In this document: piece by piece, positions 19,905 through 29,500 of the stretch
Position numbering within the stretch: the first letter of the stretch is position 1
Layout: the number at the start of each line of letters is the position of its first letter
NCBI RefSeq assembly: GCF_003143755.1
Contig: NZ_QFRI01000002.1
Coordinates: 293,943-357,942 of the forward strand
Source of the DNA: Algibacter marinivivus
GTDB taxonomy: Bacteria; Bacteroidota; Bacteroidia; Flavobacteriales; Flavobacteriaceae
Length of the DNA stretch: 64,000 nucleotides
Reading direction: 5' to 3'
Notes under the pieces: model-generated
Database searches by the model: none
Told to the model about the DNA's origin: nothing
The model's input: the letters and a program-made list of their open reading frames with translations, nothing else
Translations under genes and position numbers: made by a program

Positions 19905-19925
19905 TTTTACAATTGATAAACTTAT

Positions 19926-21140
19926 TTATTCATTCAACAACCCCTCAACAAAGCCTTCAAACTCTTTTTTGAAAGCTATATATTTTTCACCAGTAGCTGG
20001 TCCGTTAAACCCAGTATGTATCTTTCTTACCTCACCTTTTTTATCAATAAAAATAGTAGTTGGATAAGACAGTACATGATTTAGCATTGGTAGTTTTTCA
20101 TTCGCTTTTACTTTACTTGCAGAGCCATATTGCGCTAATAGAATAGGATATTCTATACCAACATCGTCTTTTAATCTTTTTATGTTTTTAAAGGCTTTAT
20201 CTTCAGTTTTAACATACTCAAAAGCCAATGCAACAATTTCTAAATCTTTGTTTTTATTACTTTTATAAAACTCAGAATAGTATTTACTTTCATCTAAACA
20301 ATTAGGGCACCAAGTTCCCATAATTTGTATCAATACCACTTTATCTTTAAAACGTTCATCATTTAAAGACACTTGATTCCCATTTTCATCAGGAAAAGAA
20401 AATTCCACTTTATTATAACCTTCTTTTAAATACGTAAGTTTATTTGAATCTGGTAATTCAAAATTATCATTTCGCTTTGCAACAAAAGGTTCTTTCCAAT
20501 GAGTTCCAGAATAAAACATACCTTTCATTTTGCTATCATTAACTTCAGCAGTAAAAAGAAAAGCATGCGCACCATCAAACGTAGAAAGCTGCAATTGATT
20601 TGCATTTAAAACACCTTCTAAATAACGATAATCTCCAGTTGTTGTCCTAAAAGTACCTCTAACCTTATTCCCTTCTTGTTTAAAAACACCCTTTGCTATG
20701 TATTTATTATCTTCAGAATTTGGGCTAAAGGTGGCTTCCCAATTTCCCGAAATATTATATTTTGAAAGACGCTTGTCTGTTTTAAATCTGATAGGGTTCT
20801 TTTGAGCAGTAAAGTCCATAACTCTATTTAAACTAGGCTTAACAAAACTTCCATTTAGCTTTCCGTTTTCAATTTTAGCAACTATAAATCCTTCAAAAAC
20901 GGGCATTTGTATATAAACTGAATCATTCTTATAAGTAATATCTTTAATTTTAATAATTTCTTCAGCATTAAAAACTTGAAATTCTTCTTCAGAGACTACT
21001 TCAAAATTAAAAGGTAAACCTAAAGTATCATTTACTTTTAACTCAGCTCTATATCTGCCTTTATCTAGTTTAACTATTTTATTTTCTTCTTTACAAGAAA
21101 CCAGTAAAACAGCAAATATTATAACTACTATATATTTCAT
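19926..21140 (-). CDS. TlpA-like thioredoxin-fold lipoprotein
   Basis: This 404-residue envelope protein has a lipoprotein signal ending at LLVSC (Cys16). It has a beta-rich N-terminal domain (about 20-240) and a C-terminal TlpA/AhpC-type thioredoxin domain. The redox site is WCPNC (Cys278 and Cys281), with a cis-Pro loop LSYPTTIFID further on. It probably reduces or exchanges disulfides in the periplasm. It is transcribed towards the DUF202 pair and divergent from pheT. Confidence 0.88.
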   Translation of the reverse strand: MKYIVVIIFAVLLVSCKEENKIVKLDKGRYRAELKVNDTLGLPFNFEVVSEEEFQVFNAEEIIKIKDITYKNDSVYIQMPVFEGFIVAKIENGKLNGSFVKPSLNRVMDFTAQKNPIRFKTDKRLSKYNISGNWEATFSPNSEDNKYIAKGVFKQEGNKVRGTFRTTTGDYRYLEGVLNANQLQLSTFDGAHAFLFTAEVNDSKMKGMFYSGTHWKEPFVAKRNDNFELPDSNKLTYLKEGYNKVEFSFPDENGNQVSLNDERFKDKVVLIQIMGTWCPNCLDESKYYSEFYKSNKNKDLEIVALAFEYVKTEDKAFKNIKRLKDDVGIEYPILLAQYGSASKVKANEKLPMLNHVLSYPTTIFIDKKGEVRKIHTGFNGPATGEKYIAFKKEFEGFVEGLLNE

Positions 21141-21205
21141 AAAAAGGAATTTAAAATTTATTAATCGAAATCATAGCAATATACTAACAAAATATTAGGC
21201 TTTGT

Positions 21206-21235
21206 TTGAATGCTAGCTTCAATATTTTATCTTTG
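21206..21235 (+). promoter_or_regulatory. promoter of pheT
   Basis: TTG (21206-21208, within TTTG) and TATCTTTG (21228-21235) are separated by exactly 19 bases, a full match to the Bacteroidota consensus. The leader to the pheT ATG at 21260 is about 18 bases. Confidence 0.85.
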
Positions 21236-21259
21236 TTGACTTAAATAGGATATTGATTT

Positions 21260-23686
21260 ATGAAGATTTCTTACAACTGGTTAAAACAGTTTTTAAAAAC
21301 AGATTGGACTCCAGAACAAACAAGTGAATTACTTACTGATTTAGGACTTGAAGTGGAAGGTTTAGAAACTTATCAATCTGTAAAAGGCGGATTAGAAGGT
21401 GTTGTTGTTGGAACCGTTTTAACTTGTGCAAAACACCCAAATGCAGATAAACTTAAAGTAACTACTGTTGATATTGGTGGAGATGAACCATTACAAATTG
21501 TTTGTGGTGCCCCTAATGTTGCTGCTGGACAAAAAGTACCTGTTGCAACCATTGGAACAACTTTATATACTGATGAAGGAGAAGCTTGGAAAATTAAAAA
21601 AGGTAAGATTAGAGGAGAGGAAAGTCATGGAATGATTTGTGCCGAAGATGAATTGGGCTTAGGGAAATCTCATGATGGTATTTTAGTTTTAGACGATAAA
21701 ATTAAAACTGGTACCCCTGTTGCAGATATTTTTGATATTGAAAATGACTACGTTTTTGAAATTGGTTTAACTCCAAATCGTGCAGATGCTATGAGTCACC
21801 TTGGTACAGCCCGTGATTTAAAAGCTGGCTTAGTACAAAAAGACATTAATCTAGAACTTATAACACCATCAGTTAGTGCGTTTAGAGTAGATAACAGAAC
21901 TGCTAAAATTGATGTAGATGTTATTAATAAAGAATTAGCGCCACGTTATTGTGGCGTAACCATAACTGGTTTAAAAGTTGCTGAATCTCCTGCTTGGTTA
22001 CAACACCGTTTAAAAGCAATAGGATTAAGTCCTATTAACAATATTGTAGATGCAACTAATTATGTATTGCATGAATTGGGTCAGCCACTACACGCTTTTG
22101 ATGCTGTTAAAATTTCTGGAAATAAAATTGAAGTTAAAACTTTAAAAGCGGGAACAAAATTTACAACTTTAGATGACATTGAGCGCGAATTACATGAAGA
22201 TGATTTAATGATTTGTGATGCTGAAAAACCAATGTGTATTGCAGGTGTTTTTGGCGGTATACATTCTGGAGTTACAGAGAACACAACTAGTATTTTCTTA
22301 GAAAGTGCTTATTTCAATCCAGTAAGTGTTAGAAAATCTGCAAAACGACACGGATTAAATACGGATGCTTCATTTAGGTTTGAACGAGGTATTGACCCAA
22401 ATATTTGTGAATATGCTTTAAAACGCGCAGCCATACTAATACAAGAAATTGCTGGCGGTGAAATTACTTCAGATATTATTGATATTTATCCAAATAAAAT
22501 TAAAGATTTTGAAGTGCGTTTGAGTTTCGAAAATGCTAAAAAACTAATTGGAGAAGAGATTCCTAAAGAGACTATAAAACAAATTTTAACGTCTTTAGAC
22601 ATAAAAGTAAATAATGTTACTGAAACTGGCTTAGGATTAACCGTTCCTGCTTATAGAAACGATGTTGAACGAGAAGCTGATATTATTGAAGAAATTTTAC
22701 GTGTTTACGGTTATAACAATATTAAAACTACTGAAAAACTAAATGCTTCAATTTCTTCTACAAGCCGTTTTGAAGATTATAAAATTCAGAATGTTGTTGG
22801 CAATCAGTTAGCATCTCAAGGGTTTTATGAAATTCTTTCTAACTCACTTACAACACCTAATTATGTGGCTTTAAGTGAGCAATTAAAAGAAGATCATAAT
22901 ATAACTATGCTGAATCCTTTAAGTAATGATTTATCTGTTTTAAGACAATCGTTACTCTTTTCTGGTTTAGAAGCAATATCATTCAATATAAACAGAAAAC
23001 GCTCAGATTTAAAGTTATTCGAATTTGGAAAAACGTATCATGGGTATGATGATAAACGGGAAGAGTTTAAGCATTTATCAGTATTTATAACTGGTAATGA
23101 TTCTTCTGAAAATTGGCAAGGAACAAACAAGAAAACAGATTTTTTCTTGATGAAAGGTATTATCTCATCTGTTCTTGAACGTTTAGGAATTTCCAGATTC
23201 CAAGAATCACCAATCAAAAATGATTTATTTGCTGAAGGTATTAGCCTAGGTTTAGGAAAAAACAAATTAGTTGAATTAGGTTTAGTAAAAAAATCTGTTT
23301 TAAAACATTTTGATATTGCGCAAGATGTTATTTATGCAGATTTTAAATGGGATACTATTTTAGACTTTTGTAAGCATAATAAAATTAAGTTTCAAGCCAT
23401 TTCTAAATACCCTGAAGTCAGACGTGATTTTGCTCTATTATTAGACGATAACGTTACTTTTGAATCTATTTATAAAATAGCAAAACAAAGTGAGAAACAG
23501 TTATTAAAAGCTATTAATCTATTTGATGTGTATCAAGGAAAGAACTTGCCGAAAGGTAAAAAAAGCTATGCAGTTAGTTTTACACTTCAAGACGAGAACA
23601 AAACCCTTACTGACAAACAAATTGATAAGATTATGAATAAACTACAAAGCAATTTTGAAAAACAACTCGGTGCTGAATTAAGATAA
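21260..23686 (+). CDS. pheT: phenylalanine--tRNA ligase beta subunit
   Basis: This 808-residue protein is the large subunit of PheRS, which charges tRNA-Phe and edits mischarged Tyr. Domains in order: N-terminal module MKISYNWLKQFLKTDWTPEQ, an EMAP/tRNA-binding-like domain (VVVGTVLTCAKHPNADKLKV), the B3/B4 editing region (GITVTGLK-like segment and NIVDATNYVLHELGQPLHAF), B5 with the central catalytic-like module, and the C-terminal anticodon-binding FDX domain (KYPEVRRDFALLLDDNVTF). Length is typical. It is divergent from the TlpA-like gene and ends at a strong terminator. pheS is not in the window. Confidence 0.97.
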   Translation: MKISYNWLKQFLKTDWTPEQTSELLTDLGLEVEGLETYQSVKGGLEGVVVGTVLTCAKHPNADKLKVTTVDIGGDEPLQIVCGAPNVAAGQKVPVATIGTTLYTDEGEAWKIKKGKIRGEESHGMICAEDELGLGKSHDGILVLDDKIKTGTPVADIFDIENDYVFEIGLTPNRADAMSHLGTARDLKAGLVQKDINLELITPSVSAFRVDNRTAKIDVDVINKELAPRYCGVTITGLKVAESPAWLQHRLKAIGLSPINNIVDATNYVLHELGQPLHAFDAVKISGNKIEVKTLKAGTKFTTLDDIERELHEDDLMICDAEKPMCIAGVFGGIHSGVTENTTSIFLESAYFNPVSVRKSAKRHGLNTDASFRFERGIDPNICEYALKRAAILIQEIAGGEITSDIIDIYPNKIKDFEVRLSFENAKKLIGEEIPKETIKQILTSLDIKVNNVTETGLGLTVPAYRNDVEREADIIEEILRVYGYNNIKTTEKLNASISSTSRFEDYKIQNVVGNQLASQGFYEILSNSLTTPNYVALSEQLKEDHNITMLNPLSNDLSVLRQSLLFSGLEAISFNINRKRSDLKLFEFGKTYHGYDDKREEFKHLSVFITGNDSSENWQGTNKKTDFFLMKGIISSVLERLGISRFQESPIKNDLFAEGISLGLGKNKLVELGLVKKSVLKHFDIAQDVIYADFKWDTILDFCKHNKIKFQAISKYPEVRRDFALLLDDNVTFESIYKIAKQSEKQLLKAINLFDVYQGKNLPKGKKSYAVSFTLQDENKTLTDKQIDKIMNKLQSNFEKQLGAELR

Positions 23687-23711
23687 TTTTACTATGTATA
23701 AACAATACTTA

Positions 23712-23736
23712 AGCCAGCTATATGCTGGCTTTTTTT
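23712..23736 (+). terminator. Rho-independent terminator of pheT
   Basis: A perfect 7-bp stem AGCCAGC/GCTGGCT with the loop TATAT is followed by T7. It lies about 25 bases after the pheT stop. Confidence 0.92.
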
Positions 23737-23793
23737 GTCGGGCGTGTTCAAAAATTTCGTATATTTAAGAAGGAACCTCTAAAACTTTAAGCT

Positions 23794-24024
23794 ATGTCTA
23801 ATTACATCAGAGTATTTACAGGAAACTTTATTGAAGTACAACGTATCTTTAAAGCACTTGAAAAAGTGAACATTTGCGCCATTATCAAAGATGAGTCAGA
23901 ATCTGGAAGATTAGCTGGCTTTGGTGCTTCTATTCAAGGTTTACAAGAAATTCATGTTCATAAAGAAGAGCTTGAAAAAGCAACACCTTTAGTGGAATCT
24001 TTAACTAAAGAGCTAGAAGCTTAA
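23794..24024 (+). CDS. DUF2007 domain protein (putative signal-transducing protein)
   Basis: This 76-residue protein matches the DUF2007 pattern: an FTGNFIEVQRIFKALEKVNI opening, a glycine-rich middle (GRLAGFGASIQGLQEIHV) and a final helix. The family resembles small ACT/PII-like ferredoxin folds, and its function is unknown. Its stop codon abuts the stop codon of the ABC-F gene on the other strand with no spacer. Confidence 0.8.
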   Translation: MSNYIRVFTGNFIEVQRIFKALEKVNICAIIKDESESGRLAGFGASIQGLQEIHVHKEELEKATPLVESLTKELEA

Positions 24025-25650
24025 CTAAGCCGTTACAGAATACATTTTATCGCGTAACTCCTTTATTTTTTTGTCTTGCATGTACTCATCAAAAGTTGTG
24101 TAACGGTCTATAACGCCATTGGGTGTTAACTCAACTACTCTATTTGCTACAGTTTGAGCAAACTCATGATCGTGTGTTGTAAATAAGATAGTGCCTTTAA
24201 AGTTTTTAAGGGAGTTGTTAAATGCTGTTATACTCTCTAAATCTAAGTGGTTTGTTGGCTCATCTAATTGTAAAACGTTAGCTCTCATCATCATCATTCT
24301 AGATAACATACATCTTACTTTCTCTCCTCCAGAAAGTACTGATGATTTTTTAAAAGCCTCTTCTCCACTAAAAATCATTTTACCTAAAAATCCACGAATA
24401 TTAACTTCCTCACGTTCTTCTTCAGTTGTTGCCCATTGACGTAACCAATCTATTAAGGTTAATTCATTATCAAAAAACTCACTATTATCTAATGGCAAAT
24501 AAGATTGTGTAGTGGTAACACCCCACATAAACTTACCAGAATCCGCTTTTTCTTTATTATTTAATATCTGATAAAATGCAGTAGTTGCTCTAGAATCTCT
24601 AGAAAACACTACTACTTTATCACCTTTTGCAAGGTTTAAATCAATGTCTTTAAACAACGTTTCACCTTCAAGTGAAGCTGTTAAACCATCAATATTTAAT
24701 ATTTGATCACCAGCCTCTCTATCACGTTCAAAAATAATAGCCGGATAACGACGACTAGTTCTTCTAATGTCAGCAATATTAAGCTTCTCTATCATTTTCT
24801 TTCTACTAGTTGCTTGTTTGCTTTTTGCAACATTGGCAGAAAAACGACGAATAAACTCTTCTAATTCCTTCTTTTTCTCTTCAGCCTTTTTGTTTTGTTG
24901 AGCGTGTTGTCTTGCTGCTAATTGCGAAGATTCATACCAAAACGTATAGTTTCCAGAATAATGATTTATTTTTCCAAAATCAATATCAGAAATATGCGTA
25001 CACACTGCATCTAGAAAGTGCCTATCGTGAGATACAACTATAACACAATTATCATAATTAGCTAAAAAGTTTTCCAACCAAGCAATAGTTTCATAATCCA
25101 AATCATTGGTAGGCTCATCCATAATTAGCACATCAGGATTTCCAAATAATGCTTGTGCTAATAAAACACGTACTTTTTGTTTACCATCTAAATCTGCCAT
25201 CATAGTGTAATGATGTTCTTCTTTAATACCAAGATTAGAAAGCATTGCTGCAGCATCACTATCTGCATTCCATCCGTTCATCTCCTCAAACTTCACTTGA
25301 AGTTCTCCTATTTTTTCAGCATTTTCATCAGAATAATCAGCATACAAAGCATCTATTTCAGTTTTAATCTTAAATAGAGGTTTATTTCCTATTAAAACCG
25401 TTTCTAAAACTGTATTATCATCATATAAATTATGATTTTGCTCTAGAACAGACATACGCTTTCCAGACTCTAAAGACACATGACCCGAAGTAGGTTCTTG
25501 CTTACCTGAAAGAATCTTTAAAAAAGTAGACTTTCCAGATCCATTAGCGCCAATAATACCATAACAATTTCCATTATTAAATGCGGTATTAACTTCATCA
25601 AAAAGTACACGTTTTCCAAACTGAACTGAAAGATTTGATACTGATAACAT
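24025..25650 (-). CDS. ABC-F family ATPase (YbiT-like)
   Basis: This 541-residue cytoplasmic protein has two ABC ATPase domains and no membrane segments, typical of ABC-F ribosome-associated factors. P-loop 1 is GANGSGKST, with Walker B LIMDEPTNDLD. The linker between the domains (about 245-320) is Lys/Glu-rich. Domain 2 has signature VLSGGEKVRCMLSR and Walker B LQLDEPTNHLD, but its P-loop is altered (VVFSRDSRATTAF), as in the YbiT group. The frame is open to 25713, but a promoter lies inside that extension, so MLSVSNLSVQFGKRV at 25650 is the start. Confidence 0.92.
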   Translation of the reverse strand: MLSVSNLSVQFGKRVLFDEVNTAFNNGNCYGIIGANGSGKSTFLKILSGKQEPTSGHVSLESGKRMSVLEQNHNLYDDNTVLETVLIGNKPLFKIKTEIDALYADYSDENAEKIGELQVKFEEMNGWNADSDAAAMLSNLGIKEEHHYTMMADLDGKQKVRVLLAQALFGNPDVLIMDEPTNDLDYETIAWLENFLANYDNCVIVVSHDRHFLDAVCTHISDIDFGKINHYSGNYTFWYESSQLAARQHAQQNKKAEEKKKELEEFIRRFSANVAKSKQATSRKKMIEKLNIADIRRTSRRYPAIIFERDREAGDQILNIDGLTASLEGETLFKDIDLNLAKGDKVVVFSRDSRATTAFYQILNNKEKADSGKFMWGVTTTQSYLPLDNSEFFDNELTLIDWLRQWATTEEEREEVNIRGFLGKMIFSGEEAFKKSSVLSGGEKVRCMLSRMMMMRANVLQLDEPTNHLDLESITAFNNSLKNFKGTILFTTHDHEFAQTVANRVVELTPNGVIDRYTTFDEYMQDKKIKELRDKMYSVTA

Positions 25651-25671
25651 ATAGCCAAATATTAATTTTTG

Positions 25672-25702
25672 CAAAAGTAGAAAATTACATTGGTTAGACG
25701 AA
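25672..25702 (-). promoter_or_regulatory. promoter of the ABC-F gene
   Basis: On the minus strand, TTCG (25702-25699), 19 bases, then TACTTTTG (25679-25672) matches the Bacteroidota promoter pattern with one mismatch in the -33 box. It fixes the ABC-F start at 25650. Confidence 0.7.
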
Positions 25703-25815
25703 AAATAACCCATCTAATTTTAAGCATTTAAGCACGTTTTGATTAGTAAATTTTTAACAGCGCATTAACAGGACTTTATAATAACAAGCTATATTTTTGT
25801 TGAAATAAATGACTC

Positions 25816-25821
25816 AGGAGG
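25816..25821 (+). promoter_or_regulatory. Shine-Dalgarno sequence that decides the start at 25827
   Basis: AGGAGG lies five bases before the ATG at 25827 and inside a possible longer frame starting at 25809. Strong Shine-Dalgarno sites are unusual in this phylum. It favours the shorter start, which also gives the lipoprotein signal at the true N-terminus. Confidence 0.65.
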
Positions 25822-25826
25822 GATTT

Positions 25827-27248
25827 ATGAAGTTATACATTACTTTTATTTTTATTCTTATTACACTAATTGGTTGCAAAAAAGATAGTAATGAAGCTAT
25901 TGTTGACTATGCATACCTTGGTGGTGAAATAATTAACCCAACCGCAAATTATATAGTTTTATCAAAAAATGAGACCATTATTGATACTGTTAATTTAGAT
26001 GGAAGAAATAGGTTTTTATACAAAATTGATAATTTAAATAAAGGGATATACACTTTTAGACATGGTGGAGAATACCAATTAATTCTACTAGAACCAGAAG
26101 ATAGCCTATTGTTTAGATTAAACACATTGGATTTTGATGAATCTCTTGTATATAGTGGCAAAGGAGCTAAAAAAAATAATTACTTTATAAATGAGTTTTT
26201 AGAAAACGAAGAAGAAGAAAAATACATACTTAAGCTTTGTCAGAAAGAAGGTGTTACCTTCCAAAAACGTGTAGACTCAATAAGAAATTTTAAAATAAAA
26301 GCCTTAGAAAGTTTTACAAATAAATATGAACCTTCTGATTTATTTCTAAAAATAGCAAATGCTAATATTGATTACTCATATTACTTTAGTAAAGAAGTTT
26401 ACCCATTTGCACATTATGGAAGTAATAAAATATCAATTTTAAAATCGTTACCTGAAGATTTTTATAATTACAGAGAAACTATAAATTATAATGATGAATT
26501 TCTAAGTAGCCATCATATATACAATAAGTTTTTACGCTATAACTTGAGCAACATCTCTCTTAATTCTCATGACCAACATGATAAGAATGCATGTTATGAC
26601 AAGAAATCTTTATGCTACAATTTAGACAGGTTAACATTAATTGATAGTTTAATAACGAACCCAGCTATTAAAGACGAACTATTATATCATTTTGCTATAG
26701 GTTATCTATCAAAAAGTAAAAATGAAGAACATAATAACAAACTTTTAAAATCTTATCTAAACAAAACAAAAAGTGAAAAAGGCAAGGTTATGATGGCTCG
26801 TTATACTAATTCTATTAACCGCCTTAAGGAAGGACATGAGCTACCTGTTGTGAAATTAGTAAGTTTTAATAATGATGTACATAAAATTAATTCTCTAATA
26901 AGTGGACCAACTGTACTAAGTTTTTGGTCTCGAACATATTACGAGCATTTTAAAGAAAGTTATTATAAACTTAAAGAACTAAAAGTAAAATATCCAGAGG
27001 TTACTTTTATTTCTATTAATATAGATGATTACGACTTAGAAAAATCTAAAAAATTGTTAGAAGGCCATGGGTTCTACAATTCAAATCAATACAAGCTTAA
27101 AAACATTGAAGATGCTCAAAAAGTTTTAGCTGTTTATCCAATGACAAAAACTATTCTTGTTAAGAAGAACAAAAAAATTGCCAATAGTAATACTAATATT
27201 TTTTCAGCTGAATTTGAAGAACAATTACTAGGATTGATAAATCGGTAA
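25827..27248 (+). CDS. TlpA-like lipoprotein lacking the redox CxxC
   Basis: This 473-residue protein has a lipoprotein signal ending at LIGC (Cys17). The N-terminal region resembles the DUF4369-type beta domain of Bacteroidota thioredoxin lipoproteins (YIVLSKNETIIDTVNLDG, then LLEPEDSLLFRL). The C-terminal 130 residues follow a thioredoxin fold: GPTVLSFWSRTYYEHFKESY, VTFISINIDD, then a YPMTKTILVKKNKKI segment. The position where CxxC is expected reads SRTYYEH, so it cannot form the usual disulfide. A binding or scaffold role is likely. Confidence 0.75.
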   Translation: MKLYITFIFILITLIGCKKDSNEAIVDYAYLGGEIINPTANYIVLSKNETIIDTVNLDGRNRFLYKIDNLNKGIYTFRHGGEYQLILLEPEDSLLFRLNTLDFDESLVYSGKGAKKNNYFINEFLENEEEEKYILKLCQKEGVTFQKRVDSIRNFKIKALESFTNKYEPSDLFLKIANANIDYSYYFSKEVYPFAHYGSNKISILKSLPEDFYNYRETINYNDEFLSSHHIYNKFLRYNLSNISLNSHDQHDKNACYDKKSLCYNLDRLTLIDSLITNPAIKDELLYHFAIGYLSKSKNEEHNNKLLKSYLNKTKSEKGKVMMARYTNSINRLKEGHELPVVKLVSFNNDVHKINSLISGPTVLSFWSRTYYEHFKESYYKLKELKVKYPEVTFISINIDDYDLEKSKKLLEGHGFYNSNQYKLKNIEDAQKVLAVYPMTKTILVKKNKKIANSNTNIFSAEFEEQLLGLINR

Positions 27249-27328
27249 TAACATAATTTCAAAAACACTTTACACTTCTGAAAATAATTTTCGCTAAATT
27301 TATGATTTAGTCTTAAGCATATATCTTA

Positions 27329-28432
27329 ATGAAAATTATTAGAATTAAAAGATACATATTACTATTTTCATCATTATTTATGATTTTTTTCTGTTGCAGT
27401 AAATCAAATAATGAGGATATAGCCCCTGTTAAAATAAAAGAATTAAAAACTTATGAGGTTATTCCTTTTGAGGTTCCAACAAATAACGTTGAATATATTT
27501 GTGAAAGGAAAGACCTAGGAGTTACGAAGGGAGATTCTACAACCATTGTTCCGTATTATTTTGATATGTCATTAACATCTGAAAAATTATGGAATATAAA
27601 GTACTCTGAAAATACGCTTGAATTAAACCATTTGAGTTCTGGTTGCGGTGATGAATGTGTATCTTGGGATATCTATAAATTCAAAATAGATGAAAATTGT
27701 ATCGGTTTAAGTTATGCTTATTATAGAACACAGGATTTTTTTGATGGCATAAGAGATATAGAGAAAATTGAAACTAATATTTCTCTTCAAGTTCAAAATT
27801 GGATAAAAAATGAACATTTTTCAGGTCAATTAGTAATAAGTAATCCGCTTGATGGCACTGAAAAAATTAAAAAATTCTGGGTAGATATTAAACCCGAAAA
27901 TTATAGTGAACTAAGTGAAACAAATCCGCTATCTTTTGACGATTGCTTAAAATCTAAATTACCATTATATATAGATTTAAACAATGATAATGTCAATGAT
28001 TTCGCCATACATTATAATGTTCAACAATATCTAAATAAATCTCCACAAAGAAATAAGTATGCAATAAATCTAGTTTCCTTAAATGAAAATAATTTTATTT
28101 TGTACAATAGAAATGGGTTTATACACTCTAATAAAGAAAATAATATAACTACTGAAAACAAAGATGAGACAACAAATGATTCATTTTTGGATGTTTACAC
28201 AGATTTTAATTTACCGTATCAAGAATATAGTTATTGGCTAAGAGATATAATTGCTTGGTCTCGTCCTGCCACCTTTCCAGATCTAGAAAACAATTATTTT
28301 TTAGTAAAAAAAATAGTTAATAACAAGTCCTTCTACGGTTGGATAAATTTTACTATTGATACTAATAACTGTTCATATCAGATTCACGAAACTTTTTTAA
28401 ACTCTGAACCTGATAAACATATCATTATATAA
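27329..28432 (+). CDS. lipoprotein of unknown function
   Basis: This 367-residue protein has a lipoprotein signal (MKIIRIKRYILLFSSLFMIF, then CC; Cys22 or Cys23). A cysteine pair near residue 110 (SGCGDECVSWD) and an Asp/Asn-rich loop DLNNDNVNDFAIHYN, which looks like a calcium-binding turn, are the only notable features. I do not recognise a family. It follows the degenerate TlpA-like lipoprotein by 80 bases and converges with the SDR gene. Confidence 0.65.
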   Translation: MKIIRIKRYILLFSSLFMIFFCCSKSNNEDIAPVKIKELKTYEVIPFEVPTNNVEYICERKDLGVTKGDSTTIVPYYFDMSLTSEKLWNIKYSENTLELNHLSSGCGDECVSWDIYKFKIDENCIGLSYAYYRTQDFFDGIRDIEKIETNISLQVQNWIKNEHFSGQLVISNPLDGTEKIKKFWVDIKPENYSELSETNPLSFDDCLKSKLPLYIDLNNDNVNDFAIHYNVQQYLNKSPQRNKYAINLVSLNENNFILYNRNGFIHSNKENNITTENKDETTNDSFLDVYTDFNLPYQEYSYWLRDIIAWSRPATFPDLENNYFLVKKIVNNKSFYGWINFTIDTNNCSYQIHETFLNSEPDKHIII

Positions 28433-28433
28433 A

Positions 28434-29237
28434 CTATAATTTATAATGATTCATCAAAAGTTTTTCATAAACCTTATCTGGTAAAATTCGTTTTAAAACA
28501 ATAGAAAACTTCTGCATAAACTCCCCTACTTTATAATGCACTTTCGGGTTTTTTGTGTTTATAATTTTGTAAACCGCTTTAGCCATCATATCTGGGTCGC
28601 TTCCATTATCTACATGATTATTCATCAATTCTAAAGTATCACCATAAGGTTTTTTATATGGAGAATCATCAAGTAATGGTGCATGATATCTACCTGCAGC
28701 AATATTAGTAGCAAAATCACCTGGAGCAACATTAGTCATATAAATACCAAAATCTTTTATTTCCATTCTAAAGGCTTCAGTTAAAAGTTCTAGAGCGCCT
28801 TTACTAGCGCTATAAATACCTCTGTATGGTAGCCCCATATAACCAGCAATAGAAGTAACATTTATAATTAACCCAGAATTTTGTTTTCGCATTTGCGGTA
28901 ATACAGCTTTTATAACGTTTATTGGGCCAAAGAAATTAGTATCAAAATTATTCTTAATTTCATCGTTTGGCGTTTCCTCTATAGGCCCTGTAATTCCTGC
29001 ACCAGCGTTATTAACAACAATATCTAGCTTGCCTTCTTTATCTATAATTGTATTTACTGTATTGGTAATTGTGGCTTCATCTTTTACATCTAAAGCCAAA
29101 ATAGGAAATTTGCTATCTGCATATTTTTCAGGACTTCTGCTTGTTCCGTAAACGATATATCCTTTTTCTTTTAAAAATTCACCAATAGATTTACCAATTC
29201 CTGAAGAACCACCAGTTATTAAAACGACTTTAGACAT
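28434..29237 (-). CDS. short-chain dehydrogenase/reductase
   Basis: This 267-residue classical SDR has the NAD(P)-binding TGGSSGIG motif near residue 8, the NNAGAGITGP segment, and the catalytic Ser-Tyr-Lys (INVTSIAGYMG then YRGIYSASKGA). The substrate is unknown. The frame is open to 29312, but the added 25 residues are hydrophobic and precede the normal SDR start MSKVVLITGG, so 29237 is chosen. It lies downstream of the SRP RNA gene on the same strand. Confidence 0.9.
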   Translation of the reverse strand: MSKVVLITGGSSGIGKSIGEFLKEKGYIVYGTSRSPEKYADSKFPILALDVKDEATITNTVNTIIDKEGKLDIVVNNAGAGITGPIEETPNDEIKNNFDTNFFGPINVIKAVLPQMRKQNSGLIINVTSIAGYMGLPYRGIYSASKGALELLTEAFRMEIKDFGIYMTNVAPGDFATNIAAGRYHAPLLDDSPYKKPYGDTLELMNNHVDNGSDPDMMAKAVYKIINTKNPKVHYKVGEFMQKFSIVLKRILPDKVYEKLLMNHYKL

Positions 29238-29310
29238 AAAAGAAGAAATTATTAATACAAAGTACCAAATTACAAAATAGAAATGATAAGAATATCTAAA
29301 TTTAGCGTAC

Positions 29311-29413
29311 AAAAAAAGGCAAGCTACCTACATCACACCGCTACGACCATTTACCTTTGCTTCGTTCCCGACCTGGAGGATTCAACAGGAGCTGGTTGTG
29401 TAGGACTTGCCGG
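29311..29413 (-). ncRNA. ffs: signal recognition particle RNA (small bacterial type, 4.5S)
   Basis: On the minus strand the RNA starts near 29411 with GGCAAGTCC and ends with GCTTGCC followed by T7, so the two ends pair. The apical loop contains CAGGTCGGGAACGAAGCAAAG, the counterpart of the E. coli Ffh-binding GGTCCGGAAGGAAGCAGCC. The RNA, with Ffh, targets nascent membrane proteins. A consensus promoter lies directly upstream (29417-29446). The T run forms the terminator. Confidence 0.93.
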
Positions 29414-29416
29414 CTG

Positions 29417-29446
29417 CAAAGATACAACCTTTTAAAATTTTCACAA
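29417..29446 (-). promoter_or_regulatory. promoter of the SRP RNA
   Basis: Reading the minus strand: TTG (29446-29444), a 19-base spacer, then TATCTTTG (29424-29417). This fully matches the Bacteroidota -33/-7 consensus and predicts a start about six bases later, at the first G of the RNA. Confidence 0.85.
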
Positions 29447-29500
29447 TAATTTTTTAAACTGTTTTTAAATAAATATCTTGCTTCAAATTATAATTTTAAA

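Noticed and set aside
25651..25713. Longer start at 25713 for the ABC-F protein.
   Set aside because: A -33/-7 promoter pair lies inside the extension, and the family begins at MLSVSNLSVQFG.
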